DNA of 64,000 bases from Acetobacteraceae bacterium (GTDB lineage Bacteria > Pseudomonadota > Alphaproteobacteria > Acetobacterales > Acetobacteraceae): the NCBI GenBank assembly GCA_031291725.1, contig JARLIM010000034.1:124001-188000 (forward strand). Reading direction: 5' to 3'. Positions 10,166 to 18,594 of this stretch are shown here, piece by piece. Position numbers and translations under genes: made by a program. Below the pieces are notes generated by a model that saw nothing but the letters and a program-made list of their open reading frames with translations, had not been told where the DNA came from and made no database searches. Within the stretch, counting starts at the first letter, position 1. Each line of letters starts with the position of its first letter.

Positions 10166-11498
10166 GGCTGGCCATCTCACCCAGGGCGATCGGCTTGACC
10201 GGGTTGCGCACGCGCATATGCCCCGTTGTCTGCGGGGATTGCCCGCGTTCGGCGGCGATGAGTTCGCACACCGTCAGCGCGCAGCCGCGTCCCTGGCAGG
10301 GCCCCATGCCGGCGCGGGTGAAGACCTTGGCCTGATTGGGGCCGGTGGTGCCGCGATGGGCGAGGGCGCGGATGTCGCCTGCGGTGACCTCCTCACAGCG
10401 GCAGACGATCACATCGTCGGCGGGCAGGCGGAATTGCAGGGCGGGGCGATAGAGCGCGTCGAGAAAGGCGCGGCCACGCAACGCCGCCTTCAGCGCCGCG
10501 CGGGGTTCCTCGGCATTGGCCCCCAGCATGGCCAGGGCGGCAATCTGGCCCTGCCGGGCGGCGGCGGCGGCTCCGCCAATGCCGCCGGTGTCGCCTGCGA
10601 TGAACAGATCGGCGATATTGCTGCGCCCATCGGCATCCAGCACCGGCTCGAAGGCGAGGCGGCGGGCGTTCCAGCGATGCTCCACCCCGGCGGCCATCGC
10701 CAGATTGACCTGTGGCACCACACCCTGATGCAGCAGCAATGTCGCGGCGGGCAGGCGGTGGGTCTGGCCATCTGCGGTGTAGTCCACCGCATTGAGTGTC
10801 TCGTTGCCGATGGCGGCCAGCGCGGTGACGCCGCGCATGATCTTCACCGAACCGGCCAGTTCGCGCAGCAAAGCCAGCCCCTTGCCGAAATAGGCGGAGG
10901 CGAGGAAGCCCGGCAGATGCGGCAGGGCCGCGCGCCACTGGCCGCCGGGTGTGGTGTCGAGCAGGGCTGCGATCGGCACGCCCAGGCGCCTGTATTGCGC
11001 GGCGAGCAGCAGCAGCAACGGGCCGCTGCCCGCCAGGATGGTCGGGCCGTGCGGCACGATGGCGCTGGATTTCAACAGCGTCTGCGCCGCCCCCGCCGTC
11101 ATCACGCCGGGCAGCGTCCAGCCCGGAATCGGGAAGGGGCGTTCGAGGGCGCCGGTGGCGATCAGCACGCGGGCGGACTGCCACAGCGTGGCCTGACCCT
11201 GGCAGGAGACACCGATGTCAAAGCCGCCAGTGTGTTGGCTTTCGATCATGAACACCGCACTGCGCGGCAGATAGCGCGCAGAACTTGCAATGAAGGCATC
11301 GGCGAGGGCGCGGCCTTCGTGGTAATCGGCCCCGAGGGCTGCCAGCGTGCCGCCTTGCACGCCCCGATAAATCTGCCCACCCGGTGCGCCGCCCTCATCG
11401 GCCACCACCACAGACAATCCGGCGCGGGCGGCGATGATGGCCGCCGACATCCCGGCAGGACCTGCACCGACGATGAACAGGTCGCAGGAGTGGCTCAT
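10134..11498 (-). CDS. FAD/NAD-binding subunit of a multi-subunit oxidase (HcnB / opine oxidase subunit A type)
   Basis: A 454-residue flavoprotein with a Rossmann dinucleotide site at the N-terminus (DLFIVGAGPAGMSAA), a second one in the middle (ILAGSGPLLLLLA), GDTGGIGG near residue 300 for FAD, and a C-terminal BFD-like [2Fe-2S] domain (CRCEEVTAGDIR then GPCQGRGC). This arrangement matches the alpha subunit of octopine/nopaline oxidase, D-hydroxyproline dehydrogenase and hydrogen cyanide synthase HcnB. The start at 11498 overlaps the upstream 2Fe-2S gene as ATGA. The frame is open further upstream, but that stretch is antisense-like and overlaps the neighbour. Substrate unknown; an imino or opine-like amino acid is the best guess. 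Confidence 0.82.
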   Translation of the reverse strand: MSHSCDLFIVGAGPAGMSAAIIAARAGLSVVVADEGGAPGGQIYRGVQGGTLAALGADYHEGRALADAFIASSARYLPRSAVFMIESQHTGGFDIGVSCQGQATLWQSARVLIATGALERPFPIPGWTLPGVMTAGAAQTLLKSSAIVPHGPTILAGSGPLLLLLAAQYRRLGVPIAALLDTTPGGQWRAALPHLPGFLASAYFGKGLALLRELAGSVKIMRGVTALAAIGNETLNAVDYTADGQTHRLPAATLLLHQGVVPQVNLAMAAGVEHRWNARRLAFEPVLDADGRSNIADLFIAGDTGGIGGAAAAARQGQIAALAMLGANAEEPRAALKAALRGRAFLDALYRPALQFRLPADDVIVCRCEEVTAGDIRALAHRGTTGPNQAKVFTRAGMGPCQGRGCALTVCELIAAERGQSPQTTGHMRVRNPVKPIALGEMASLTRSAAPQSD

Positions 11499-11800
11499 AT
11501 GGATGCCGTTTCGCTCAATTGCGGCAGGCGCGTGCCGGTGTCGATGGTCATGCCGGGGGCGATGGGGGTGAGGCAGGCTTGGCGGTTGGGTTCGCCATCG
11601 ATGGTCACCAGACAGTCGAAACACACGCCCATCCCGCAATAGGCCGCACGCGGGCTGCCGGTTTTCGGGGTGTGGCGAAACGTCGCAATGCCCAGCACCA
11701 GCAACGCCGCCGCCACGCTGTCACCGTCGCTGGCCTGCACATTCTGGCCGTTGACGCAAATCTCCACCGGCACCCGCACGCCCTCAAGCCGCCTGAACAT
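11495..11800 (-). CDS. Small [2Fe-2S] ferredoxin subunit of the oxidase (HcnA / OoxC type)
   Basis: 101 residues with a plant-type ferredoxin fold. Cluster ligands are visible in YCGMGVCFDCLV followed by a fourth Cys in RQACLTP. It is the electron-transfer subunit between the two flavin subunits in heterotrimeric amino-acid or opine dehydrogenases. The ATG at 11800 has GGAGG 8 bases upstream. It overlaps the preceding DAO-like gene by 17 bp and the following flavoprotein gene by 4 bp, so all three are one tightly coupled operon. Confidence 0.82.
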   Translation of the reverse strand: MFRRLEGVRVPVEICVNGQNVQASDGDSVAAALLVLGIATFRHTPKTGSPRAAYCGMGVCFDCLVTIDGEPNRQACLTPIAPGMTIDTGTRLPQLSETASI

Positions 11801-12908
11801 CGGTGAACCTCCGCGCGCTGAAGGGGGACAGCGTGTCGGGCCAACTGTCGGCGGCGATGTGCGCGGCCAGGATGCGGGCATGGGCGGCGGCGAGGGTGAT
11901 GCCGCTGTGACAGGTGACGACATAGGCACCGGGGCAGGTGGCGGAGCGATCATAGATCGGATGTCCGTCCGGGCTCATCACCCGCAACGCGCCCCAGGAC
12001 CGCAGCAATTGCGCGCGGGCGAGCAGCGGGAAATAGCGCACCGCCTGTGCTGCCAGATCGCCCAGCACGGCAAGGCTGGTGCCGGCATCCAGCCCCACTT
12101 CTTCCTGCGAGTTGCCGATCATCACACCGCCCTCATCGGTCTGGCGCAGATTGACCAGCGGATGATGCAGAAACGGCGCGAGCTTTTCCGTCACCATCAC
12201 CTGACCGCGCTGCGGGCGCACCGGGGCGTGCAGGCCGAGCATCGGCGCGAGGCGGGCATTGCCCAGACCGGCGGCGAGCACGATCTTGCCCGCCTGCACA
12301 TCGCCCGCCGCCGAGACAATGCGAAACCCGTCTGTTGTGGGCGTGATGGCGCGCACGCGGGCATTGGGCAGATAGGCCACGCCACGCAGGCGGGCCGATT
12401 CGTGCAGGGCGTTGAACAGGCGCAGCGAATTCACATGGCCATCCGCCGGGCAATAGGTGCCGCCGACAACTTCGGGGCCGATATCGGGCAGGATCGCTTT
12501 CACCGCCTTGTGGTCGAGCACCTCCAGCCGCACATGGCCGGGCAGGTGATTGTGCAGCCGCCCAAGATCGCGGGCACGCTGCTCCAATTCATCCTCGCTC
12601 AGACACAGCGCGAAGCCGCCCGGACGGCGATGAGCGATGTCGATGCCGGTCTCGGCGGTGAGGTCGGCGGCGAAATCGGCCCAGAGATCGGAGGATCGCA
12701 GCGTCCAGCGCGCATATTCCGGCATGGCAAGGCCTTTGCCCTGCACCCAGACCAGCGCGAAATTGCCGCGTGAGGCGCGAAAGGCGACATCGCCCTCATC
12801 CAGAACGGTCACGCGCAATCCGGCCGCACTCAGCCCGTGCGCGATGGACATGCCCACCACGCCTCCGCCGATCACCGCCACATCGCAGGCATCGCCCTGG
12901 AATCGCAT
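11784..12908 (-). CDS. DAO-family FAD oxidoreductase subunit (HcnC / opine oxidase subunit B type)
   Basis: A 374-residue D-amino-acid-oxidase-fold flavoprotein with the N-terminal FAD motif VAVIGGGVVGMSIAHGLSAA and a C-terminal GVMIGNSQEE/CHSGITLAAAHA segment typical of glycine oxidase and HcnC-like proteins. It is probably the substrate-oxidising subunit of the three-gene complex. It is the first gene of the operon, with a TRAP transporter and a Gfo/Idh/MocA gene upstream on the same strand. The start ATG at 12908 lacks a strong ribosome site but the FAD motif follows it within ten residues. A true hydrogen cyanide synthase cannot be excluded, though the catabolic setting favours an amino-acid or opine substrate. 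Confidence 0.82.
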   Translation of the reverse strand: MRFQGDACDVAVIGGGVVGMSIAHGLSAAGLRVTVLDEGDVAFRASRGNFALVWVQGKGLAMPEYARWTLRSSDLWADFAADLTAETGIDIAHRRPGGFALCLSEDELEQRARDLGRLHNHLPGHVRLEVLDHKAVKAILPDIGPEVVGGTYCPADGHVNSLRLFNALHESARLRGVAYLPNARVRAITPTTDGFRIVSAAGDVQAGKIVLAAGLGNARLAPMLGLHAPVRPQRGQVMVTEKLAPFLHHPLVNLRQTDEGGVMIGNSQEEVGLDAGTSLAVLGDLAAQAVRYFPLLARAQLLRSWGALRVMSPDGHPIYDRSATCPGAYVVTCHSGITLAAAHARILAAHIAADSWPDTLSPFSARRFTDVQAA

Positions 12909-12947
12909 ATGTCTACTGCATGATCATTGAAGGGTGGTCCAACATCG

Positions 12948-13022
12948 CCCCGTCATGGCGCGCGGAGCGCAGCCATCCTTCGCGATGCAACCAATGCAGC
13001 GATGGATCGCCACCATGACGGA
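12948..13022. repeat. Palindromic intergenic repeat, copy 1
   Basis: Begins CCCGTCATGGCGCGCGGAGC and ends CACCATGACGG, with an inner GCAGCCATCC / GCGATGGAT pair. The same outer and inner arms recur at six other places in the window. It lies in the 151-bp gap between the oxidase operon and the MocA-type gene. Confidence 0.7.
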
Positions 13023-13059
13023 GTGATGCGGTCAAGTTCCAACCTTCAACCATCATATC

Positions 13060-14094
13060 CTAGAGACGCACCAACGCCCCACTGCTCGCCGCCTGCTTGA
13101 CGGCCTCGATCACCTTCAAGGTGTTCAACCCCTCACGCCCAGTGACAAGCGGGGCCGCAATGCCGCGAATGACGCCGCAGAAATTGGCAATTTGCAAGCC
13201 GAGCGGGTCTTCCAACGTCACCTCCAGGCGCTCCCGCTCCAGCGGCGACCACCAGCTTGGTTGGTGCGGGTGGCTCCAGACATCCAGCTGCGGAATGGCC
13301 AGCGAGCCGCGCGTGCCGCCGATCATGTAGCAAGTCTCTTGCGTATGGGTGTAGGCCGGGTTCTCGCCCGAGGTGAATTCCCAGCTCCACGGCGACTGAA
13401 TGGCGTCCGACACCGTCACGGTGCCGAGCGCGCCGGAGGCGAAATGCAGGATGATCACCGCGGTCTCCTCCACCGCATGGCCGCGCAGGGCATTGGACTG
13501 CGCCGCCTGCACCGCCACCACCTCACCGCAGAGATAGCGCAGCAGATCCACATCATGGATCAGATTGGTCAGGATCGGGCCCGCTCCCTTTTCGCGCCGC
13601 CAAGGCAGGTCGAAATAGTCATCCGGCTTGTAGAGCCAGAACGTGCCATGCACCGCCAGCACGCGCCCCAGACGACCGGCGTCGATTTCGGCCTTGGCGC
13701 GCTGCATCAGCGGGTTGTGGCGGCGGTGATGGCCGGTGAGCAGCGGAATGCCGTCGCGCTCGGCGGCATCGACAAGGGCTTCGGCGGCCACCACGTCATC
13801 GGCGAGCGGCTTTTCCACCAGCGTGGGCAGACCGGCGGCGATGCAGTCCAGCCCGTTGGCGACATGCATCTGATTGGGCGTGGCGACGATCACCCCATCC
13901 GGCAGCCCGGCCGCCCGCATCTCGGCGAAGGAGGCATACCACGGCGTGTCGAGGCTTGCCGCCAGGGCGCGCGCGGCCTCGGTGGGATCGACGATGGCGG
14001 CCAGCGTCGATTCCGGGCGGGCGCGAATATGCTCGATATGGCGCTTGCCGATCAGGCCGGCACCCATCACGGCAAGGCGGACGGGAGTGTTCAT
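13060..14094 (-). CDS. Gfo/Idh/MocA family NAD(P)-dependent oxidoreductase
   Basis: 344 residues: an N-terminal Rossmann domain (LAVMGAGLIGKRHIEHI), the family EKPL motif with its catalytic-region Lys near residue 95, then GHHRRHNP and NLIHDVDLLRYLCGE in the sugar/cyclitol-binding domain. Members oxidise or reduce hydroxyls of sugars, inositols and related compounds with NAD(P). Its closest relative in this window is the gene at 35669-36730, with which it shares GHHRRHNP, WRRE and the NLIH-DL block. It lies between the TRAP transporter and the trimeric oxidase on one strand, so it may act on the compound the TRAP system imports. A GAGGG ribosome site is 10 bases upstream. Confidence 0.85.
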   Translation of the reverse strand: MNTPVRLAVMGAGLIGKRHIEHIRARPESTLAAIVDPTEAARALAASLDTPWYASFAEMRAAGLPDGVIVATPNQMHVANGLDCIAAGLPTLVEKPLADDVVAAEALVDAAERDGIPLLTGHHRRHNPLMQRAKAEIDAGRLGRVLAVHGTFWLYKPDDYFDLPWRREKGAGPILTNLIHDVDLLRYLCGEVVAVQAAQSNALRGHAVEETAVIILHFASGALGTVTVSDAIQSPWSWEFTSGENPAYTHTQETCYMIGGTRGSLAIPQLDVWSHPHQPSWWSPLERERLEVTLEDPLGLQIANFCGVIRGIAAPLVTGREGLNTLKVIEAVKQAASSGALVRL

Positions 14095-14178
14095 CGGATC
14101 ATGCCCTCATCTGTTAACCGGATGGTGAGCGTGGGCACCCTTGGCGTGCAAACGCGTTTCCGGGCGGCGAGCCCTGCA

Positions 14179-15450
14179 TCAATCGAACACCAAGCCGGGC
14201 AGCCACGTCGTCAGCGGCGGCCACAGGGTGATGCCCGCCAGCACGATCAGCAACGGCACCAGCCAGGGCAGCACGGCGCGGGACATGCGTTCATAGGAAA
14301 TCTCGGCAATGCGCGAGGTGACGAACAGCACCACCCCAACCGGCGGGTGAATGGTGCCGAGGATGAGGTTGAAGATCATGACGATGCCGAACTGCACCGG
14401 ATCCACCCCAAATCCCTTGGCGGCAGGCAGCAGGATGGGGATCAGGATCAGCAGAGCGGCCAGTGTCTCCATGAAGCAGCCCACCACCAGGAGCAGCGCG
14501 TTGCACACCAGCAAAAACAACAGCTTGCCGTGAATGGCCGACACCATCCAGGGCGCGACGGTTTGCGGGATGCGCGAGATCGACATGCACCAGCCCAACG
14601 CTCCCGCCGCCATCACCAGCACGGTGACAATCCCTGCCGTCTCCACCGTCTCGACCAGCACGCGGCCGATATCGGCCACATGCAGCGTGCGGTAGATCAC
14701 CAGCCCGAGGAACAGCGCATACAGGCTGGCGACGGCGGCGGCCTCGGTGGGGGTGAACAAGCCGCTGAACATGCCGCCGAGCAGGATCACCGGGGCCATG
14801 AGGGCAAAGAACCCGTCGCGCAATGCCCCCCACAATTCGCCCCAGCCGGGGAAGCGCTGGCTGGGGAAGCCCTGGGCCTTGCCGATCACGGCCACCATCG
14901 TCATCAGCGAGGCCGCCATCAGCAGGCCGGGAATGCATCCGGCCAGGAACAGACGGCCGACCGAGACATCGGAGGTGACGCCGAATATCACAATCGGCAG
15001 GCTGGGCGGCACGATGGCCCCGATGGTGGCGGCGGAGGCGTTGATGGCGGCGGCGGTTTCGGCCCGATAGCCCGCGCGTTTCATCGCCCGGATTTCCACC
15101 GCCCCGGTGCCCGCCGCATCCGCCACGGCAGAGCCCGCCATGCCGGCGAAGATCAGGCTGGCCAGAATGCTCGCCTGGGCATAGCCGCCGCGCAGCGAGC
15201 CCATCACGGCGGTGGCGAAGCGCACGATGCGGTCGGTGATCTTGGCCGCACTCAGCAGATTGCCCATCAGGATGAACAAAGGCGCCGCCACTATGGGGAA
15301 GGCATTCATCGCCTGCGCCATCTTTTGCGGCACGATGGAGGGCGACAGGCCGGAGAGGCTGACAAAGCCCAACGCCGCCAACGCCATCGCGGCAAACAGC
15401 GGCAATCCGGTCAGGATGGCGAACAGCCAGCACAGCGCGATTTCGGCCAT
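14179..15450 (-). CDS. dctM: TRAP transporter large permease
   Basis: 423 residues, very hydrophobic, about 12 membrane segments, the usual size for DctM. Recognisable features are the FAGMAGSAVADAAGTGAVEI segment and the ATIGAIVPPSLPIVIFG segment, both conserved in TRAP large permeases. It uses a cation gradient to import the acid delivered by the DctP protein. The ATG at 15450 is 8 bp after the DctQ stop. A TTG overlapping that stop is an alternative start. Confidence 0.9.
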   Translation of the reverse strand: MAEIALCWLFAILTGLPLFAAMALAALGFVSLSGLSPSIVPQKMAQAMNAFPIVAAPLFILMGNLLSAAKITDRIVRFATAVMGSLRGGYAQASILASLIFAGMAGSAVADAAGTGAVEIRAMKRAGYRAETAAAINASAATIGAIVPPSLPIVIFGVTSDVSVGRLFLAGCIPGLLMAASLMTMVAVIGKAQGFPSQRFPGWGELWGALRDGFFALMAPVILLGGMFSGLFTPTEAAAVASLYALFLGLVIYRTLHVADIGRVLVETVETAGIVTVLVMAAGALGWCMSISRIPQTVAPWMVSAIHGKLLFLLVCNALLLVVGCFMETLAALLILIPILLPAAKGFGVDPVQFGIVMIFNLILGTIHPPVGVVLFVTSRIAEISYERMSRAVLPWLVPLLIVLAGITLWPPLTTWLPGLVFD

Positions 15451-15458
15451 CAATTGGG

Positions 15459-15920
15459 TCAAGCGTCCTTCCCCCCAGGCCGCACCAACTGCCCCATCGC
15501 CTGCACCGCCATCAGCAACCCGGCCGGGATCATCGGCACATAAAGCCAGGCCATCGAGATCGGCAGCGATGTGGCGTCCAGATCGGCGTTGCGCTGCACC
15601 AGGGTGATGGCGAACCAGGCGATCGCCAGACCGAGCAGCACCAGGGCCGTCTGAATCACCCGCTCCACGCCGCGCCACACCGCATTGGGCAGCAGATTCT
15701 GGAAGAAGCGGATGCGCACATGCGCGCGTTTGCGGCTGGCGAGCATCCAGCCGGTGGCGGCGAGCCAGACCATCAGGAAGCGCGCGCCTTCATCGGTCCA
15801 ACCCCAAGGATCGTCCATCGCCCGCGTCACCACGCCTGCCAGCACGGTGGCCATCAGGCAGGTGAGCAGGGCGGCCCCGAACAGGGCCAATGCACGGTCG
15901 AACGCGGCAAGCATCGGCAT
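15459..15920 (-). CDS. dctQ: TRAP transporter small permease
   Basis: 153 residues with four membrane segments and the DctQ-typical WTDEGARFLMVWLAATGWML stretch between TM1 and TM2. It partners DctM in the membrane. Its ATG at 15920 overlaps the TGA of dctP by one base (TGATG), which indicates translational coupling; a second in-frame ATG follows two codons later. Confidence 0.88.
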   Translation of the reverse strand: MPMLAAFDRALALFGAALLTCLMATVLAGVVTRAMDDPWGWTDEGARFLMVWLAATGWMLASRKRAHVRIRFFQNLLPNAVWRGVERVIQTALVLLGLAIAWFAITLVQRNADLDATSLPISMAWLYVPMIPAGLLMAVQAMGQLVRPGGKDA

Positions 15921-16906
15921 CAGGCCGATGCAACCTTCTCCCACAGGCCTTTGCCCCATTTCGCCTCGAACTTGCCCGGCACGCTGGCCAGGACCGGCTT
16001 GCGGAAACTCTCCACATCGATGGGCGTGACGATCATGCCGGCCTGCTTGAAGGTATCGACCAGCGAATTCTCCTGGCGGACGATCTCGTCATCCTGTTCT
16101 TTGCCAAAGGCGGCGAGCGAGGCGCGCAGAATGTCTTGCTGGCTGGCGGACAGGCTTTTCCATGCCGTCTCATTCACCACGATCAGACGCGGCGTCATGA
16201 TATGGGCGGTGAGCAGCAGATGTTTCTGCACCTCGAAGAATTTGCCGCTTTGTATCGTCGGCAGCGGGTTTTCCTGGCCATCGACGGCACCCTGGCTGAG
16301 GGCGAGATAGAGTTCGCCGAAATTCAGCGGTGTGGCTTTCGCCCCCCAGGCTTCGGCCATGGCGCGATAGGTGTCCACTTCCGGGATGCGCAGCTTGAAG
16401 CCCTTCATGTCCTCCACGCTCTTGACGTCGCGCGACCCGGTGGTGACGTGGCGCGTGCCGTAATAGGTGGAGCCGATCACCCGCATCTGGCGCTTGGCGA
16501 CCAGATCGGCGTTCATCGCATCGACGATCGGCGAGGCGAGGGCGCGGCGCATATGGGTGGCACTCTGCCAGATATAGGGCGCTTCGAGGATGGAGAACGC
16601 CGCGCTGAACTGGCCGAACTGCGCCGCTCCTTCATCGACCATCTGGATTGCCCCGGTGGAGGTGGCCTCGATGACATCGCGCGAGGTGCCGAGCTGGCCG
16701 GAGGGGAAGGTTTGGATGGCCACCGCACCGCCGGTTTTATCCGACACATCGCGGGCCACCTTGTCCATCATCGCAACCGACGGATGGCTGGTCGGCAACA
16801 CCGTGCCCCAGCGCAGGGTGACGGCAGCGGCCGCGCGGCGGGTGAGCAGGGCAGGGGCTGCGAGCAGGCTGGCACCGGCAAGCAGGGTGCGGCGTCGAAT
16901 GGTCAT
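15920..16906 (-). CDS. dctP: TRAP transporter solute-binding protein
   Basis: 328 residues with a twin-arginine-type signal (MTIRRRTLLAGASLLAAPAL) and a DctP fold. The Arg in the YYGTRHVTTGSRDVKSVEDM/KGFKLRIPE region corresponds to the ligand-carboxylate-binding segment of the family, and FGELYLALSQGAVDGQENP is a strong TRAP signature. It would capture a carboxylate-bearing solute in the periplasm. First gene of the dctPQM set on the minus strand, divergent from the ugp operon across 272 bp. The ligand could be a sugar acid, given the dehydrogenases downstream, but this is inference. Confidence 0.88.
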   Translation of the reverse strand: MTIRRRTLLAGASLLAAPALLTRRAAAAVTLRWGTVLPTSHPSVAMMDKVARDVSDKTGGAVAIQTFPSGQLGTSRDVIEATSTGAIQMVDEGAAQFGQFSAAFSILEAPYIWQSATHMRRALASPIVDAMNADLVAKRQMRVIGSTYYGTRHVTTGSRDVKSVEDMKGFKLRIPEVDTYRAMAEAWGAKATPLNFGELYLALSQGAVDGQENPLPTIQSGKFFEVQKHLLLTAHIMTPRLIVVNETAWKSLSASQQDILRASLAAFGKEQDDEIVRQENSLVDTFKQAGMIVTPIDVESFRKPVLASVPGKFEAKWGKGLWEKVASA

Positions 16907-16960
16907 TGCGGCTGTCCTCCGGATTTATGGTCTGCACGGTCATGCAATGCCGGGCGATGA

Positions 16961-16978
16961 TGGCGATACGATACGCCA
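16961..16978. promoter_or_regulatory. Weak palindrome upstream of dctP
   Basis: TGGCGATACGATACGCCA has TGGCG/CGCCA arms and a central CG step; 12 of 18 positions are symmetric. It is about 55 bp upstream of dctP, in the 272-bp divergent region with ugpB. It could be an operator. No regulator gene is adjacent, so support is slight. Confidence 0.22.
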
Positions 16979-17178
16979 GATGGACAAACTGCCAACCGCC
17001 ATAAAATGCAATTCGTCACGAGAGCTTCATTGGCGGCGGAATCCAAGGGCGATTAAGCAGCAAGACCATCGACCTGTTGCATGTGTCGGGCTAGCATCGT
17101 TCGGCGTAATATCCTGGGCCACCAGGATCGGTCGATCAGGGGCAAACCCGGACGGCAGGAACCAAGGGAGACAGCTTG

Positions 17179-18552
17179 ATGCAACGCCGCACACTTCTGA
17201 CCGGGGCCGCTGCCCTGGCCGCCGCTCCGATTGCAGCCCCGATCTCCGCCCAGGCGCAGGCGGCGAAGACCAAGATCGTGCTCTGGCACGCCTTGACGGG
17301 TGCCAATGGCGAGGAAATCAATCGTCTTGCGCGCGAGTTCAACGCCAGCCAAGGCGATTACGCGTTGGAAGCGGTGTTCAAGGGCAGCTACCCCGAGACG
17401 CTGACGGCCACCATCGCCGCCTGGCGTGCCGGGCAGGCTCCGCATTTGGCGCAGATCTATGAAGTGGGCACCGGCTCGATGCTCGCTGCCGGCAAGGCGG
17501 TCAAGCAGGTGTGGGAACTGGCCAAGGAAACCGGGCTGAAGATCGATCCGGCCTCCTATCTGCCCGCCGTGCGCGGCTATTACTCGCTCTCCGATGGTCG
17601 GATGGCGTCGATGCCGCTGAATTCCTCCACCGGCGTGATGTGGTACAACAAGGACGCCTTCGAGGCGGCCGGTTTGGACCCGGAGAAGCCGCCCACCACC
17701 TGGGCCGAATTCCACGCCGCCACCGTCACGCTGCGCGACAAATGGGCCAAGCCGACGATGGCCAAATCGGGTGGCCCGGATCTGGTGGCGGCAACCTCGT
17801 CCTGGTTCGCCTGGATTCAGATCGAGCAATTCGGCGCGATCCACAATCTGCCTTTCGCCAGCAAGTCCAACGGCTTCGATGGGCTGGATGCGGAGCTGAA
17901 ATTCAACTCGCCCGCCCATGCCAAGCAGTTGCAGATGCTGATCGACCTGTCCAAGGAAGGGGCGTTCAAATATGGCGGCCGCGATGCGCAGCCCGATCCG
18001 CTGTTCTACAGCGGACAGGCCGCCATCGGCTTCGGCTCATCGGCCGGGCGGGGCGACATCGTGCGCAATGCGAAGTTCAAATGGGCCGCCTCGGTGATTC
18101 CGTACGATCCGGCGCTGACCAGCACACCGAACAACACCATCATCGGCGGCGCCAGCCTGTGGACGATGACCTCGCCCAAGCGCATGCCGGCCGAATACAA
18201 GGGCGTTGCGGCGTTCCTGCAATTCATCGGCCACCCCGATCAGGACATGCAGTTCCATGAACACACCGGCTACGTGCCGGTGACGCTGGCGGGCTTCGAA
18301 TTGGCCAAGAAGCAGGGCTATTACGAGCAGGCTCCGGGGGCGGACATCGCCATCAAATCGCTCACCCGTGGCACGGTGACGGCCAATTCCAAGGGGCTGC
18401 GTCTGGGCCGCCTGCCGGAAATCCGCAACATCGTCTATGAGGAGGTCGAGAAGGCGTTGCAGGGCCAGCAGAGCGCGCAGGCCGCACTCGATTCCGCTGT
18501 CACACGCGGCAACAAGGTGCTGCGCGAATTCGAAAAATCGGTTCGCACCTGA
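17179..18552 (+). CDS. ugpB: ABC importer solute-binding protein, UgpB type
   Basis: 457 residues with a Tat-like signal (MQRRTLLTGAAALAAAPIAA, cleavage likely after ISAQAQA) and a family 1 extracellular binding domain. WHALTGANGEEINRLAREFN, SYPETLTATIAAWRAGQAP and PLNSSTGVMWYNKDAFE are characteristic of sn-glycerol-3-phosphate-binding UgpB proteins. The ATG at 17179 has AAGGGAG about 8 bases upstream and is preferred over the TTG just before it. With the three genes downstream it forms a complete importer in ugpBAEC order. Transport of glycerol-3-phosphate or its diesters is likely from family similarity; no ugpQ phosphodiesterase is present. Confidence 0.87.
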   Translation: MQRRTLLTGAAALAAAPIAAPISAQAQAAKTKIVLWHALTGANGEEINRLAREFNASQGDYALEAVFKGSYPETLTATIAAWRAGQAPHLAQIYEVGTGSMLAAGKAVKQVWELAKETGLKIDPASYLPAVRGYYSLSDGRMASMPLNSSTGVMWYNKDAFEAAGLDPEKPPTTWAEFHAATVTLRDKWAKPTMAKSGGPDLVAATSSWFAWIQIEQFGAIHNLPFASKSNGFDGLDAELKFNSPAHAKQLQMLIDLSKEGAFKYGGRDAQPDPLFYSGQAAIGFGSSAGRGDIVRNAKFKWAASVIPYDPALTSTPNNTIIGGASLWTMTSPKRMPAEYKGVAAFLQFIGHPDQDMQFHEHTGYVPVTLAGFELAKKQGYYEQAPGADIAIKSLTRGTVTANSKGLRLGRLPEIRNIVYEEVEKALQGQQSAQAALDSAVTRGNKVLREFEKSVRT

Positions 18553-18558
18553 GGTTGC

Positions 18559-18586
18559 GGCGCGGCCCTCCTGTGAGGGTCGCGCC
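18559..18586 (+). promoter_or_regulatory. Intercistronic hairpin between ugpB and ugpA
   Basis: Arms GGCGCGGCCCTC and GAGGGTCGCGCC around a CTGT loop give a 12-bp stem with one G-U pair. There is no U-run, so it is not a classical terminator. A stem in this place can protect the 3' end of the binding-protein message and lower expression of the permease genes. Confidence 0.5.
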
Positions 18587-18594
18587 ATGTCCGC

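Noticed and set aside
7898-10180. 760-codon minus-strand frame opposite macB
   Set aside because: Same low-complexity antisense composition; macB on the other strand has all ABC motifs.
10134-12908. Hydrogen cyanide synthase hcnABC
   Set aside because: The fold and subunit layout match, but so do several catabolic dehydrogenases, and the gene order and transporter context favour catabolism. Kept as an alternative only.
13192-15543. 783-codon plus-strand frame across the MocA and TRAP genes
   Set aside because: Arg/Gln/His-rich with no motif; it is the antisense shadow of conserved minus-strand genes.
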